A DNA stretch of 64,000 nt from NCBI GenBank assembly GCA_023653785.1, contig JAMKCH010035060.1, forward strand, positions 1 to 64,000, written 5' to 3'. Shown piece by piece: positions 37,442-50,515 of the stretch (the stretch's first letter is position 1; every line of letters begins with the position of its first letter). A program made the position numbers and the translations under genes. The stretch comes from Ophioderma brevispina. Taxonomy: Eukaryota; Echinodermata; Ophiuroidea; Amphilepidida; Ophiodermatidae. The notes under the pieces are model-generated. The model saw only the letters and a list, made by a program, of their open reading frames with translations. It made no database searches and had not been told where the DNA came from.

Positions 37442-37594
37442 GTCACTAGACAATACCATTTTGATCTACATACAACTTGTATGCCAGCTTCTTGAATGGC
37501 AAGTATTTGCTGAAGGCCAACATTTCAGTTATGGTCATGTTTCATCAAACTATCATGACGAGTTAATGAAAAAATATTCCACCACTTTTGAATG
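37442..37594 (+). CDS. candidate terminal coding exon, unknown protein
   Basis: A good acceptor (CTTCCTTTTACAG, ending 37441) is followed by an open frame, entered in phase 2, of 50 codons ending in TGA at 37592-37594. The peptide (…LLEWQVFAEGQHFSYGHVSS, then NYHDELMKKYSTTFE) has balanced, protein-like composition in an otherwise AT-rich area and no similarity to any transposon in the window. Downstream AT-rich sequence contains AATAAA-type signals (AATAATAAAAATA near 37668), as expected of a 3' UTR. I do not recognise the family and found no convincing upstream exon. It could be a chance open frame. Confidence 0.33.
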
Positions 37595-38036
37595 ATGGCT
37601 CAATTTCCCCAAAGTGTAACCAATTTCATAAAAATACATTTCCAAAAGTAGTGGGTAGCTAGATTATAAAATAATAAAAATACCATATGGGAGAGAAATG
37701 TACAATTACTTTGATACCACAAATCAGACATTTTTCTTTATGTGAAAATGGCATGCCGAAGCTTCCAATATGGGCATGTCTAATTTGTGAAATTTTAGTA
37801 AGTTTTTACAATCACAAGCTATACAGGTACATTTTAGAAGCTTGTGTACACTTAGAAACTTTAATAAGCACATCATTTAGAAATTCAAATTCAAAAGAAA
37901 GTTATAATAATGTCTTTTCGTACTCTTGAGCATATATTGGCCTTTGGTGAATTTAGGCGTGTACTCCAGCTCCACTACATGTAAGTGTTAATGTTATATG
38001 TTTTTCTGGATATTGCACTTTACAAGAAAATGGTAA

Positions 38037-38310
38037 TGTATGTATGTATGTATGTATGTATTTATGTATGTATGTATGTATGATGTTGTATGTGTGTATG
38101 TCTGTATGCTATGTATGTGGTGTATGTATGTATGTATAGCTAGTACTGTCTGTCTTTCCTGTCATGTCTGTCTGGCTGTCTGTGTGTCTGGCTTGTCTGT
38201 CTGTCTGTCTGTATGGTCTGTCTGTCATGTCTGTCGGGTCTCGGCACCTGTCTGTCTGTCTGTCTGTCTTCTGTATGTCTGTCCGTCCGTCCTCCGTCCG
38301 TCCTCCTCCG
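38037..38310. repeat. TATG and CTGT tetranucleotide microsatellites
   Basis: A (TATG)n tract to about 38135 runs into a (CTGT)n tract to about 38310, with small interruptions. The long open frames here (38040-38358 on both strands) are pure repeat translation. Confidence 0.97.
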
Positions 38311-39400
38311 GTCCCCGGTGGCCCCCTGTCAATGTCCATTTTCAAAGTCCATAATTGACTAGATACAAGTACTAGCTTTATTGCCTATAGGATCACACTA
38401 TGTTGTGGTAAAATATTGAATTGCAAGTTACAAGCATGGATTAACACTGGTGGACAAGCGGTTTTCCATTGAATTTCTCCATTCAAAGTTAAAAGGAAAT
38501 AGTTCACTTTGTCCAGGGACCGGTGTGATGCCTGACTGCCTTCAAAAGAATATACATGCACCCACAGATTGGCCGCATTCTCTTAAATCCAAGTTTTCCT
38601 CAATTTCATTTTATTTGTTATCTAATGATTTGGTTGGAATTGTTAATAGCTATTAATGGTATTTGCTGTTTCTAAAAGATATCAGACTATTAATGTTAAT
38701 TACACTTTTAAAGTGTATAGGGGGTGTCCACATGGACCTTAACATATTATTTTTTGCACGTCATATTCAAGTCTATTAACGCTATATTATTTTTGTCCAA
38801 AATTGTATGTAATTGCCTAATTATCAGTTAATATATTTTGGTGGGAAAAATTCAAATTGGCCATGGTGTTTTTATGTTAATTAGCATAAACATTTTGGTG
38901 GTGCTATTCAAAACTTGTTTTGCCCCTTAAATCGTATTGGAGTAACTTTTTAAAGATAACTTGGTAGACACTATCCTTGGGTATGGGGAAGGGACCACTG
39001 TCTGTGTCCGATACAGGGAAGAGGGGCAGTCACATAAAACGGATACAGGTGTAAGCCTGTAACTAAGGCTGATCCTGCTTTCAAACGCAGTAGTATATTC
39101 GGTGAGAAGGGGCATTATATGCATGCAAAAATATAGATGTCTTTGTGTTAGGTGCAAAACATTGACATTTTAGGTCACTTTGTTTTAATTATAGGGAAGT
39201 TCACACTTTAGGTGCACATGGTTTGTACAGGGCTCTGGCATAACAGTCATTGTGACATACACGACATATTGCCTAAACATGTTAGATGATGGTTTTCTAA
39301 TCTATTTCATTAGATTTATTATGTCTACATGCATATGCATAATAAAAATCAGGATCTCAGTTCCTGAAATGAAAATATTTACTTTTTGTAGGAACTTTTG

Positions 39401-39740
39401 TTAAAGGTCCATGCTACGATCGCAATAGCCTCGTCCCCAGAGCCCCAATTTACCAGAAGTGGTCAACATTTTGGTATCAGAATAAGCTATGTTGTTTCAT
39501 TTACCTGTGAAATCTTAGAGCCAAGGATGTTTGGTTGGAAGTTATGAGCGGAAAATGTCCTCATTTTGGTCGACCAATATTAATTTTAAGAGTACTCTAT
39601 GGGGCTTACCAAAATCACGTTTTGCTCTCGCATTCAAAACGGATTGAATATAGGATGCCAACACTTTACAGATGGGGTTTTGGAGTGAAGGCCCATCTAT
39701 CAGATGAAAACTTCATTTCTTAAATCGGGCCACCCCTTAT
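39401..39740 (-). mobile_element. short TTAAAGG-ended MITE, copy 2
   Basis: Inverted copy of 13704-14036: starts TTAAAGGTCCATGCTACGAT and ends GGGCCACCCCTTA. The open frame at 39535-39723 lies wholly inside and is not a gene. Confidence 0.8.
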
Positions 39741-40957
39741 AAACAAAACCCATCTTGAAAACAAGGGGGTGGATTTCAAAATTTTGTGCCAATAGATGTG
39801 CAATCAAATGTTAGACAAATTAAAGTCCAAATTATTTTGCAGGCCAATGTCATTACCATATCCTATGTCCTAGTAACCCCTTAATCCCAAGGAAATTGAT
39901 TCTTGTTCCTGTTCGCGTGTGCATCAATTTGCCACTGTGGCAATATATTTATATTTTGTGAAAAATAATAACAACTAGTTTATTAATTTAATCTCGGATC
40001 GTAGCCCAATTGCCAAAAGGACATACAACGAACTAATCAAATAGAAACAATGCACTTTGAGACTACAGCTTAATCAGCACCATGTTGCAAACATCCAAAT
40101 TAACCAAAACACAATGGAAATGAAAGCTTTCAAGGTCATTAACCCCTATCAGGAGAGTGTAATTCTGAGTTTAATCAATATCACCTATACAATGTAATTC
40201 CAGAATTAGTACCACCTGGAATAATCCACGCCGACGCCCCACATAGAAACCCTTTATTGGGTCCGTCTACAACCAGAAGTTATATCACCAAATGAATATT
40301 TATCCTCTGATATTTATTGTTATCAGAGCAAATCATTGCCAAGTCTTGGTCCAAACACCAAGTCTGAGATCAGTCACTAATTTTAATCCCTCTGATTCCA
40401 GTTTAAAGTCCTGACAGCTAGTGGGTGACCTGATCAAGCATATCACCAAATCATCTGATTACATTTCATTAATCAATTCAGCTACATGGGATGGCAGAAA
40501 TAAAGGTAGCCAAAAGTAGCCAGCTGGACATAATATCAGGTGTCCTGGACAAAAGTCCCCAGAATTTTACAATGGGTCTTCCACCAGGTTTGGTCTCACT
40601 TTGTGACATGACAATGAATTGTCAAATGCTTTTTAAGTATAATTTTCAGTGTCCTTGCATTTTAATAGGGTATAAATTGATAGTATTAATGGTGAAAAAT
40701 GTATTAATCGATTAAGCCATGCAACTCATTTTAGTTTTTTGAATTTTCTAGTGTTTAAGTTGCCATAGACCAATTTCGGACTAACATTTACCCCACGTCC
40801 ATGTTACAACTTCTTAAATGCAACTGTGCGCAAAAACCCTGCTTTTAAGGACAGTTAATACCTGAAAAAACTCTTTTATTTACCAAGGCCACACACAAAG
40901 AAAGACTTTGGAGTATTTTTCATCAAATGTATATCTAAAATTAATTCCTTTGGCATA

Positions 40958-41249
40958 TATGTCTAGAAGGAGGGGGGAAATACTTACCTAATGATGCAAA
41001 TATACTTAGTGCCCTTTCTCCAGAAAGATGCCGAATATCTTCTCCGAAAGTAATTAATATATACGATGTTTAACCACCGTAAGTATATGACATACCGCCC
41101 ATCCCCACCATCAGTACCACACTTTTGCCCAACCCTACCCTAACTCATCCTCTTTTCTCCGAACGCAAATCTGAGAACATCGTCTTTGCTCAGGGGAGGT
41201 AGGGTCGGGAGCAACTTAGGTAAGTATTTCCCCCCTCCTTCTAGACATA
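40958..41249. mobile_element. palindromic MITE next to the 6.1-kb element
   Basis: 292 bases. The left end TATGTCTAGAAGGAGGGGGG and the inverse of the right end are identical over about 35 bases, through AAATACTTACCTAA. Its left two thirds match, in inverse, the right end of the 6.1-kb element (47165-47340; shared words GATGCCGA and CCATCAGTACCACACTT). It is a short, fold-back relative of that family. Confidence 0.8.
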
Positions 41250-41270
41250 ATTTCAATAGGCATTTCAATG

Positions 41271-44200
41271 TCCTATTGCGGAGGGAAAATAACTTACCTA
41301 ATATGCAATAGTACTATAGTGCACGCTTGATATGCACCGACCCCGAGGAGGAGGTGTGAGCAAACAATGGTACTGAAAGCGGAATGTCATACGCCCCTGG
41401 ACATAAGCGGGCCAGCCAAGAATCTACTTAGGGACTGATCAACACTAATTTTGCCAACATCCTAATAGCTTATGTCCAAAATACACAAACCACATTTCTA
41501 TCTACACACTTTGCCCCACATTCGAGTACAGCACGGCAGAGTGGCATCTCGATAGAGCAGATCATGACAATGCCTCAAGTTATGTCTTGAGAACTGGGTC
41601 GGATTTTTAGGGTACTAACAGAATTGACAATATCCTGGATAGGGGAAGCTTGTTATAGAATGCACCTGAAGTGGCAACCTTGCGGATTGGGTGTTAGCTG
41701 ACTGCCTACCCTGATCACAACGGCCTTAGCCTCATAACATCAGTTTGCCACTATCCGCCTGATATAGTTGATTATCGCTGGATACTTCTTAGATTAGTGA
41801 TAAAATGTTGCTCAATTTTGCGCGACAGTAGCTGTTACTAACGTAACCACTTGAGCGCCTCCAGGGACCACTTAATCTTTTATGGACCGTGATAGAGTCG
41901 ATAAAGAATGAAGAAACAATGGGAGATGCTTAAAGACTCCTCACATTTTTGGCCAAAAACTTTGGCGAAAATACAAGTACGCCTGCTTGCCGAAAACTAG
42001 AAAATTCCTATATTCCTAAGCATGTACTCAGACGACTTACGACCTGAAGAGGTCCTAAAAAAATATCTTAAAGGGTACGTTCACGGAACTGAACGGCAGG
42101 GGTTAAAGTGGGTGCTTGTTCAAAGATCTAGCACAGAAGGCACAGTCCCAGGGAGGCCAATTTTTCCTCACAGGAGGCCTAAGGATATTTCAAACCTTCT
42201 ATCATAAGGCGGAGAGCATTATTAGCTAGAGACTTGTCTTTGCTACTATGAAACCTAGGCGAGCTACTGTTTTCAATACAAATTCTTCTGGGGATGCTAA
42301 AGTGAGATTCCGAGCGGTGATTGTCAAAGGTCGAAGTACATGTGAATGTGTATCCCGTACCGACCGAAGTTACCAGTTCTGGTGAAAACTCTGGGAGCTG
42401 TTGACTGCCCGAATGGCAGGCAACGGAAGGCATACGCGTTGATTTTTTATCGTGAACCTCAACCATTTGTGGTGGAATAGAATGGGGAACATGCAAGTGG
42501 CCTTGAGGTCAATGGATTTAGGCCCAGCCGTAGGGGTGCATTTCGGTAGTCGCGCTCCAGTACCCGAACTATTTCTAGAGCGGGTACCCGTGACCGAATG
42601 TGTTGGTATGTTTCTTTCTAAAAATAAATTGGGAAAGGAAGCGACACATCGTTGACATACCAGTGAATTAACTCAGTTGGATATACTATGTGATCAACTG
42701 GTTCAAACAGTGCAATTAAATTGCAGAAATTCAACTACAAAAATTTCAGAAACCTTCCACTTAAAACTCAAATGTATATTTTGCCACTGCAAAAACCAAT
42801 AAGAATTTTAATTGTGTTTTAAGAATGTGCTACATGAACTAAATTTGTAGTCGAACCCCGTTCGTGAATGATACAAGATGGGGCTTTTCTCTGGTCTTTC
42901 CATTCATACAACTCCGCCGTCATCACGTTGTAAGCCCATCAATAAAAAATCATCTCCGATAAATTTCCATAAAATACAGTTTTAACCAATCGCAATGTAA
43001 TTATCCTAGGCTGAAAACATTTCCGTGTTCAGAATGCCCATAAAATTGCGGTCGTAACCGAGAACTCGGTCTTGCCTGTGCGCACCTGTACCCACCCTAC
43101 TGGGAAATTTCTAACACCTGAATGTCGCTGTGATTATTTTACTCCGACGTACCTAACAATTTCTTTCCTTTTCACTTACTCGGAAATGCAAACTCGTTAG
43201 ATTTTATAGCCACTGTTTCTCCTGTCTATCAGTTCACGATTCAGATATTTTCCAAAACGAAACCGTATTTCGTAGCGTTGTGTCAAAGCCGTCAAAGCCG
43301 TCATATTTTTCACACTGCAGGTCCCGCTTACACTAGTCGCATTGTTCACGTTAGTGGAGCTGGATTCCGAATTGTCTGCGTATATCATATCAGCTCATCA
43401 TTATTATGTGCCAAAAGAAAAAACGTAAAGAATTCAAGAGTCTGCGCTAAGAATTATTCAATAATATATTTACTGATTGGTGACCGATAAATTAAACAGA
43501 TCAAGCAGGAAGATTTACGATTTAATTGCCTGATCAAATGAGTTATCAAGCTTTTTATTTTGTGAAGTTTCACTCTGAAGAGAACGTGTATTGTGCTTCC
43601 ACGGTAGCGTACCCGTAAGCACCGACATTTTTCCAACGCTCGTGGCGTGAATGGGAAAAGCCATAGTTTTTTGTTTCACACCCAATCCTAAAAAACAATT
43701 AAATACCCAGGCTTAATGGTGAAGACTAATCCATTTACGACTTATATGAGGGAATTTAGGATGGTTGGGCAAGGATTGAAACTAATAAAATATGGTGAAT
43801 TCATGATATGAGTATCACATGATCTTGCAATGTTGCTTCATAGCAACATAGGGAACACGTCAGTAGATTTCCGTGCGTGTTATGTGATTCCCGGAAATTC
43901 CGAGTATCGAGCTGCAATCAGTACCGATTCGAAGTATTCGATTCGAAACTTCCGACGAGTTCCGGTGTGAAAGCCAAAATAGTCCCCGTTGGGCCATAGT
44001 CCGGGGCTCCATAGACGATAACCTGAATAAATCGTGAAAACCTGTTGCGTAAAGAGTCCAACTGAATCGATTGCCCTATTGCTCACCATTGTGTCCCAAA
44101 CAGTGTTTTGATCGGCGATTTGAGAACCTGGCTAAGTTTCCATGCAAAATCGTTTGGGTTCTATATTTCATGAGAGAGATTTAGATGGCCGAAAAACCCT

Positions 44201-47200
44201 GCTCCGGTTGTTGTTTTTTTTTTGATTTTTTTCAATCGGGCCACCACCCTTTTCGTAGGCCTAACGAGACAGAAAAGTGCCTATGTAGCCGAACGTTACC
44301 GACCCAACCCAAGTGGTACTTACGACCCTTGCCGACATGGAGGTGGGCCGAGGACTATCACGGCGGCTGTTACCTACCCCCCCCCCCCCCCCCCCGTACG
44401 ACAAAGAAGGGACGAAGCTTGAGATTTTTTTGCCGATAGTCTACTTATTCAGAACTTTCTTAGCCATGCTCAAGAACGAGGAAAAACTTCGCTCATTAAA
44501 ACGGACTCACTATTCTATCCAATTTGAAATAATAGATGAAGATCGTCTACAGGATTTCCCCCTTTGAGGCCCTTATCGTGTCTAGGACGAGCCCAAGACT
44601 CTTCAATTGTAAGCCTGCTAATCAGGCCGCTACCACCGTGTGCTGAATCGCTATCCGGATCGATACCTATCCAATCCTCAGAGAGAGTTTGGGTCTGAAG
44701 GGGGGATAAGAGGAATATAAAGAGCACTCAGGACTACATCTGAAAGATATATGTACGGGACAGTGTCTAATAAGCAAAAAGTCTAGTTTGAACACTCACT
44801 CTCCAAGGTGAGGCAAAAATAATTCCATCTGGTTCGTCGGTTTTAAATCTAATTTAACAGATTCCGAACATCCTCCCAATCTAAGGAAGGAGGCCTGAAA
44901 GTTGATTAAACCCCCTTCTGGAACTTGAGAATACGTGTAAATACTGATAACGCGAACGGAGGGGCGACTTATTATACAATCTTCAAAATCATTTGTCTTC
45001 ACACATCATCACATCACACAATGAAATGCAAGATAGGAAATTGCAGTACAACTAAAAATGGATTTCACCTAGAAATCAGATTATAATATTAGAGGATATC
45101 AATTAATTTAGAAAATAGTGATGAACGATGTAACTGTTAACTGACTTCTAGCCCGATCCTACAACTTATGCCACCAGCAACGCGCAATTGACTTTTGGCA
45201 TCGCCAGAATGGGCCGTTTTAGAGGAAATGACTCACGCAAGATGTCAAGAGAAGAGCTTTCCTTCCTCCTAAGCTGCGGATTTCAAGATGGGATCAACAG
45301 CAGCACCCCGAGTAATCCGAAGAATCAGAACCGAAGATTGAAAGGGGGCAGCAACGGGGATGAGAAATGAGAAGGAACCCGAACTACACTAGAAGCAACC
45401 GTCTGCACGTCACGGCTGTGAGTACTTTGATTCCGACAGCCCATTGAAGACTGAGGCTGGTGAAAGAAACTATTAACCAGGCCGAATTTGAAAAGGGATT
45501 CCATTGAGTATTACGAAGAAGTGCTCGGCTGAATAACAGAGGGTTTTGAAAGCACGGGGGCCGCCGTAACCTATTATAACAATCGAAGGTCGCGCTATTG
45601 TCCTAGTTACTAGGTGATTCATGTAATAAAAGGAGGTACAGTCGATCGGTATGATTCTGGTAGCGGGGTCCAAGGAACCAACCTGGATAACTCACTATGA
45701 GTTAACATATCCACGCCCCAACGACACAGTGTGCCAGCGGTTCTGTACATAAACATTGAAAAACCTGACTTGTGGTTTGGGTAACCAAATCATATCCAAC
45801 AAGCACGTGTATTTTCTAAATACATTGGTGGGATGAAAGCTTCTGAACTGTCTAGATTGTATAAAGCTCATAGTGACTGCCCACAATACGCTATACAGGC
45901 CTCGCCTTCAGCCTGACCCGCAGTACTTATCGAGAAAGACTCGTTTAGAGAATGTTGTTGGTAAAAATCGGTTTCGCAGAAATAAACCCGTTAGAGAGTT
46001 TGTGCTCGGTAAATGGGGATGCGTTCGAGAATATACTCGTAGAGAGGCTGTGTTTCTGTATTTAGTCGATTTGACCGGGGGGGAGAAATAAACTGTTAGA
46101 GAGCGGGTTGAATTATAGGATTTGGTTCAAGAAATAAACTCGTTAGAGAGGTGGTGTTCGGTAATGCTCGAGTTGTATTAGACTGATATCTGGTCACGGA
46201 TACCTTCGTTCGTGTTACAATGCTTGATTCGGTCTCTAATATCATTATCTGTGTCTTCGGTATGTCCGCATCGCCAACCACCATCCACACAGCCATTGTT
46301 ATTGTTCTCAATCTCTGTTCAATCGTTTTAATTACAGTGCCTTCGGTCGAACCATCGTGGAAACTGACCGTCGCGGCACAGCTTTTTTCTTTGTCGTGCG
46401 AATTTTATCAGCAGACAACCGTGTCCGGATTCGAAGATTGCGGCATCTCTTTGGGTGTCAGATCCGCTTTATTCCTGCTACTTCGTGCTCTAGCGGATCT
46501 TGCCGCGCTTATACTAATACTAAATTTCCTCTTGCTCGGTTCTTTTAATGTATAGGCTCACCAAATATCAGCTCAAAGGAGGCGGCGGCTCTTTATCACT
46601 AACTACTTGACACAACCCTATGCTCTTTACCAGATTCACCCAACCTATGATCTTTTAATTTTCCCCCTCGCGGCGACCCTAGATGATTTACGTGGGACAC
46701 GCGGGTGCGATTTTGAATAATAAGCCTGGGAATCTGACAGGCCATTATGCCCGATAACTAAAACAACCGATGCGGGAGCACAAAGGAATAAATGTATCGG
46801 TCTAATCGCAATAAAAGGCCTGGGTGAATAAATAAAGCTACGCTGTATCGGTATATTTGATAACCTGTAAATAAAATCAAGAAAGAAAGCTATAAATACG
46901 TAGAATCCGTTTTGCCTAATAGTAGTAGCTCAAAACAACATATGCCGGCCATCGGCACCTGTATAAGATAAACGAGTTCTGTTTCGGGGCGCTTGAAGCC
47001 TAGAAATTTAATAAGATAAATGGTCAAAGGACCACATCCAAACGCTAGTATAGTAAAGAATTTAATTGGAGATACAACTTGCTAAACTAACATTTATAGA
47101 TCTCCTAGAAAACCGTCAATCAGAGACGGATAAATTTAAGCGATGACCTATCTGTTTGACGTCGAGAGAGAAAAGAGGATGAGTAGGGTCAGTGTGGCAA

Positions 47201-47355
47201 GTGTGGTACTGATGGTGGGATGGGCGGTTAGTATACTTACTGGTGGTAAATTTCTATATTATAAATTACTTCGGAGATAATCGGCATCTTTCGGAGAAAG
47301 TGCAATATAAGTATATTAGCATCATTAGGTAAGTATTGTCCCCTCCGCAATAGGA
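41271..47355. mobile_element. 6.1-kb TIR-bounded element without recognisable genes
   Basis: The left end TCCTATTGCGGAGGGAAAAT and the inverse of the right end, TCCTATTGCGGAGGGGACAAT, match, followed on both sides by ACTTACCTAAT. The right end shares a further ~190 bases with the palindromic element at 40958-41249. Inside, the longest frame is 111 codons (46220-46555) and none resembles a transposase. The interior has fewer A/T runs and more CpG than the surroundings. It could be a large non-autonomous DNA transposon, or captured DNA between two related MITEs. Target duplications are not obvious. Confidence 0.6.
45929..46150. repeat. ~50-bp degenerate tandem repeat, about 5 copies
   Basis: The phrase AGAAATAAACTCGTTAGAGAG recurs in variants near 45930, 45978, 46030, 46084 and 46130, followed each time by a G/T-rich stretch (for example GTGCTCGGTAAATG, GTGTTCGGTAATG). 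It lies inside the 6.1-kb TIR element. Open frames over it are repeat-derived. Confidence 0.7.
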
Positions 47356-50269
47356 GACCTATATGTTTAGTAAGCGATTAAGTTGGAACTGGCGTGTTCG
47401 GACCGTCCCCGTAACAGTGGACACTATGCATGTTTTTAAATATTAACACTTTTACAATGAAGCAGGACTGATCCATCATTTTAATATTTCTATATTACTG
47501 GTTGATACACATTTGATGTAGGGGACACGTAGACACTTTTTATCCAGCTTATTTTGAGTGAACACAGAGAAAATGTTCAACTTTGTTGCACAAGACGTAA
47601 CAGGTGGACACCACGCCCCCCAACTAACCACAATATCTAAGCTTAAAACAAAACATAACCTAATTGTCTCACTGTGAATGGTTTGTAAGTTGGGACTTTA
47701 TTAACAACGTAGTGACTGTATCAATTTTGATGGCTTTTAATGTAATAAAGTTAAAATTTAGATGCATCTAAAAATTGTACTAAAAGTGGCAGCACCCACC
47801 TGTACGGGGGAAACACCTACAGTTTGTGGCGGGTCTACTAGAATTTGGTGATAAACTATGGAAAAGGAAATGAATATCATTAAAAAGTTGGTCAGTATGT
47901 TGTAAAAATTGATTAAAACAGGAAGATTAAAATAATCAATGAATTGTCTAAAGTTTTTTGTTACAAATTTAACTCTTTTTTGAAGTCACTAACCTATCCT
48001 TAATATGAAAAAAATCTGAAAAAAAATGAAAAGCGGCAAATGGCAGTTATGTTTAAGCCTTATGTTTGGTATGATTGTTAAAGCCTTATAAATACGTATC
48101 AATTGCATTAAAGTAATTTCGGAAAATACTTTTGAATCAAAATAAAATTTGAATTATGATTCCTAGGCTATAGCAAAATATGGTTTGACCCAACTGGTGG
48201 ATATGACCCATATAGGGGGGGGGTGCCCAAAAAATCGAAAATTACTGATTTTTGCCCCTGATGTAAAACTTTCCATCAATAATATCCCCATTAAGCTGAG
48301 AAATATTATTTCTTGTACAAAAAATGTGAAAATTTTAATTTCGTTAAGGGCATATACAAACAATTCACTATGTTTTTATTGAATATTAGCAAAGCAACAA
48401 TCACTTTTCTCTCTTTAAAGAACATTTTTATGTAAGAAATCTAATTGAGTGTCTAAACTTAATGTCATCACTATATGACACAATATTTGGGTGCCTCAAA
48501 ATTCGCTGTGGTACATATATACTATGCATTTTAAGAAAATTTAATTGGAGCTTAATTAGGGAGAGTATTAAAGGTTGTGCAACAAGAAATTTAAAGGCAT
48601 CCAGAAATGTTGTACCATGCAGTGATTTCATAAAGATAATCAGTGAATTTCTGACCTAGGAGTTGGCACAGAAATGTCTTAAAAGTGCAAGGGTGATTTT
48701 AATTGAGTACTAAATTCCAATATAAAAAAATATCTGAAAGTTTGTATTGGCGCTCCAATCTGAAATGAGATTTTCAACATTTTGCTAACAAGGATTTCTT
48801 AGCTTAATCCCTTCAGACAAAGGACACTTTTGGAGGGAGTGTTAGTACAAAGTTCACGGCTTTTAGGGGCATGATGGTGAAGAAAATGATTGCACATTTA
48901 ACAAAAAAAAAAACTCAGTAAACCAAAAAAGTGTTTGGTAATGGAGGGTGCCTATTTATTTAACATATTATATTATTATTGCATTCTGAATAATGATTAA
49001 ATCAAAATACAATAAATCACCTATTTTATGCCTACACAGAGCCAGACATTTTTCTGTGTTATATAGAAACATTGACCTTTAGCAATGTAAAATTTTGACA
49101 GCCTCTCATTCAAATTTTCAGAATAACATAGGAAAAATTTTTTTTGAGGGTTTCAGTCAGCAAATTGCGCCATCCTTTAAATGTAGCACAGATATTGTTG
49201 AGCAACATCCACCTTTGTTAGAAGTTTTATGAAAAAACTTAGTGGTAAATGAGTTACACAAATTTCTGAAAGATAGATGAGTAGAAAACGTCGCGATGCA
49301 TAGTAAGGGATAAGAGTATGGTAATGTTATTTGTTTTAATGTTCATATGAAAGGGCATGTATTTGTAGTTTAAAGTTCATGAACAAGAAAGCAGGAAAGG
49401 TGGTAGTTCAACGAAGTGTCAATGCTTTGACATCAAGACAGTTGCCATTGGTCCAATGCCAAACTTTATTGTTGAATGTATTGCACAAGCACAAAAACTT
49501 CCAAAATTCTCTCAGTTCACTTGAACACGGTTTCAGTAACTGTAGACTATTACCAGCAATATGTGTTGAAAGTATCATTATTTGAGGACCCAGAGGCACA
49601 CTAGCCATTTCTGGTTTCCATATCTATATTACAAGTACGCTGATTGTGAACTGGGTCCTCGGTAGATGAGTGTAACCAAAATATTGAAATCAAGGTGCTA
49701 CCTTAGTTCCAACACAGGAAGGAAGCAAGCAAAGCTTTGAATGTAGGCCTTACGTGTTGTCTTCCGCCAATAACTTAATTGCATGACTGAATTGACGTAT
49801 AAGTTCATTAGCATAACAATAATATCTTACAGTGAGTTAAGTCTGAGGACTGTCAGCACTGGGTGAAACCAAGACTGCATGCGTCAAAGTGTTCAGGCAA
49901 TTTGGACCAAGAAACTTTGCATTCCGCCTGTTTTGTTTGCAAAAATTTTGTCTAGTGCCCAGCGGGTCCATGTGCACTCAAACTAGATCGCAAAAGGGAA
50001 ACAACAAGCTATGGGCTAATTGCCCTAAGGCTTTAAAATGAAACAAATTGGGTAAAGACACTAAAGACCACACCATAACCAGACAGTTAATGTCAGTTTT
50101 TGCCTTTATTGATTAAATGTAACACAATGACCTTAAAGCATGATGTATACTCAATTGTAATGAAAAACAACATCACATTAAACTATAATACACCATTCTT
50201 ATTAAAGCAACAGGGGATTGTATAATATTTTAACTTGTTTCATAGACCAGACACCAGACCGGGAACCCG
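47356..50269. other. AT-rich sequence, nothing firm
   Basis: G run near 48217. Paired frames at 49379-49608 on opposite strands are protein-like in neither case beyond chance. No repeats with ends recognised. Confidence 0.5.
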
Positions 50270-50515
50270 TGGGGGGGAGGGGGTGAAGGGGGTGGAAGTG
50301 CAGTGCAATAGCCAGGAAGGTGTGCCGAGGGGCAATTCCCGTACTAGTGCAACAAATGTACCGATCAAAGGCAAAAATTTGTGTGGTGAGTCCAACAAGA
50401 GGGCTGTTTTAACACGAATGTCAGTCTTTTATTTCCCGATTTCCCCTCCAATTGCTTCAGAGGGGTATGCAGTCTCTCCCCCGGCCCCCACCTGTCTAGG
50501 CCACTGGGGGGGGGG
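50270..50515. mobile_element. repeat of the CAGTGGCG-type family, copy 2
   Basis: Homologous to 19518-19735 in the same orientation and ending AGGCCACTGG followed by a G run. Open frames at 50235-50543 and 50365-50550 come from this repeat. Confidence 0.65.

Noticed and set aside
38040..38358. Cysteine- and serine-rich open frames of 64-104 codons
   Set aside because: They are translations of TATG and CTGT microsatellites.
38930..39160. Overlapping open frames with splice-like borders on both strands
   Set aside because: All three frames on one strand and one on the other are open, so none can be preferred.
46220..46555. 111-codon hydrophobic frame in the 6.1-kb element
   Set aside because: Hydrophobic runs arise from T-rich codons; a second frame overlaps; no transposase or membrane-protein family recognised.
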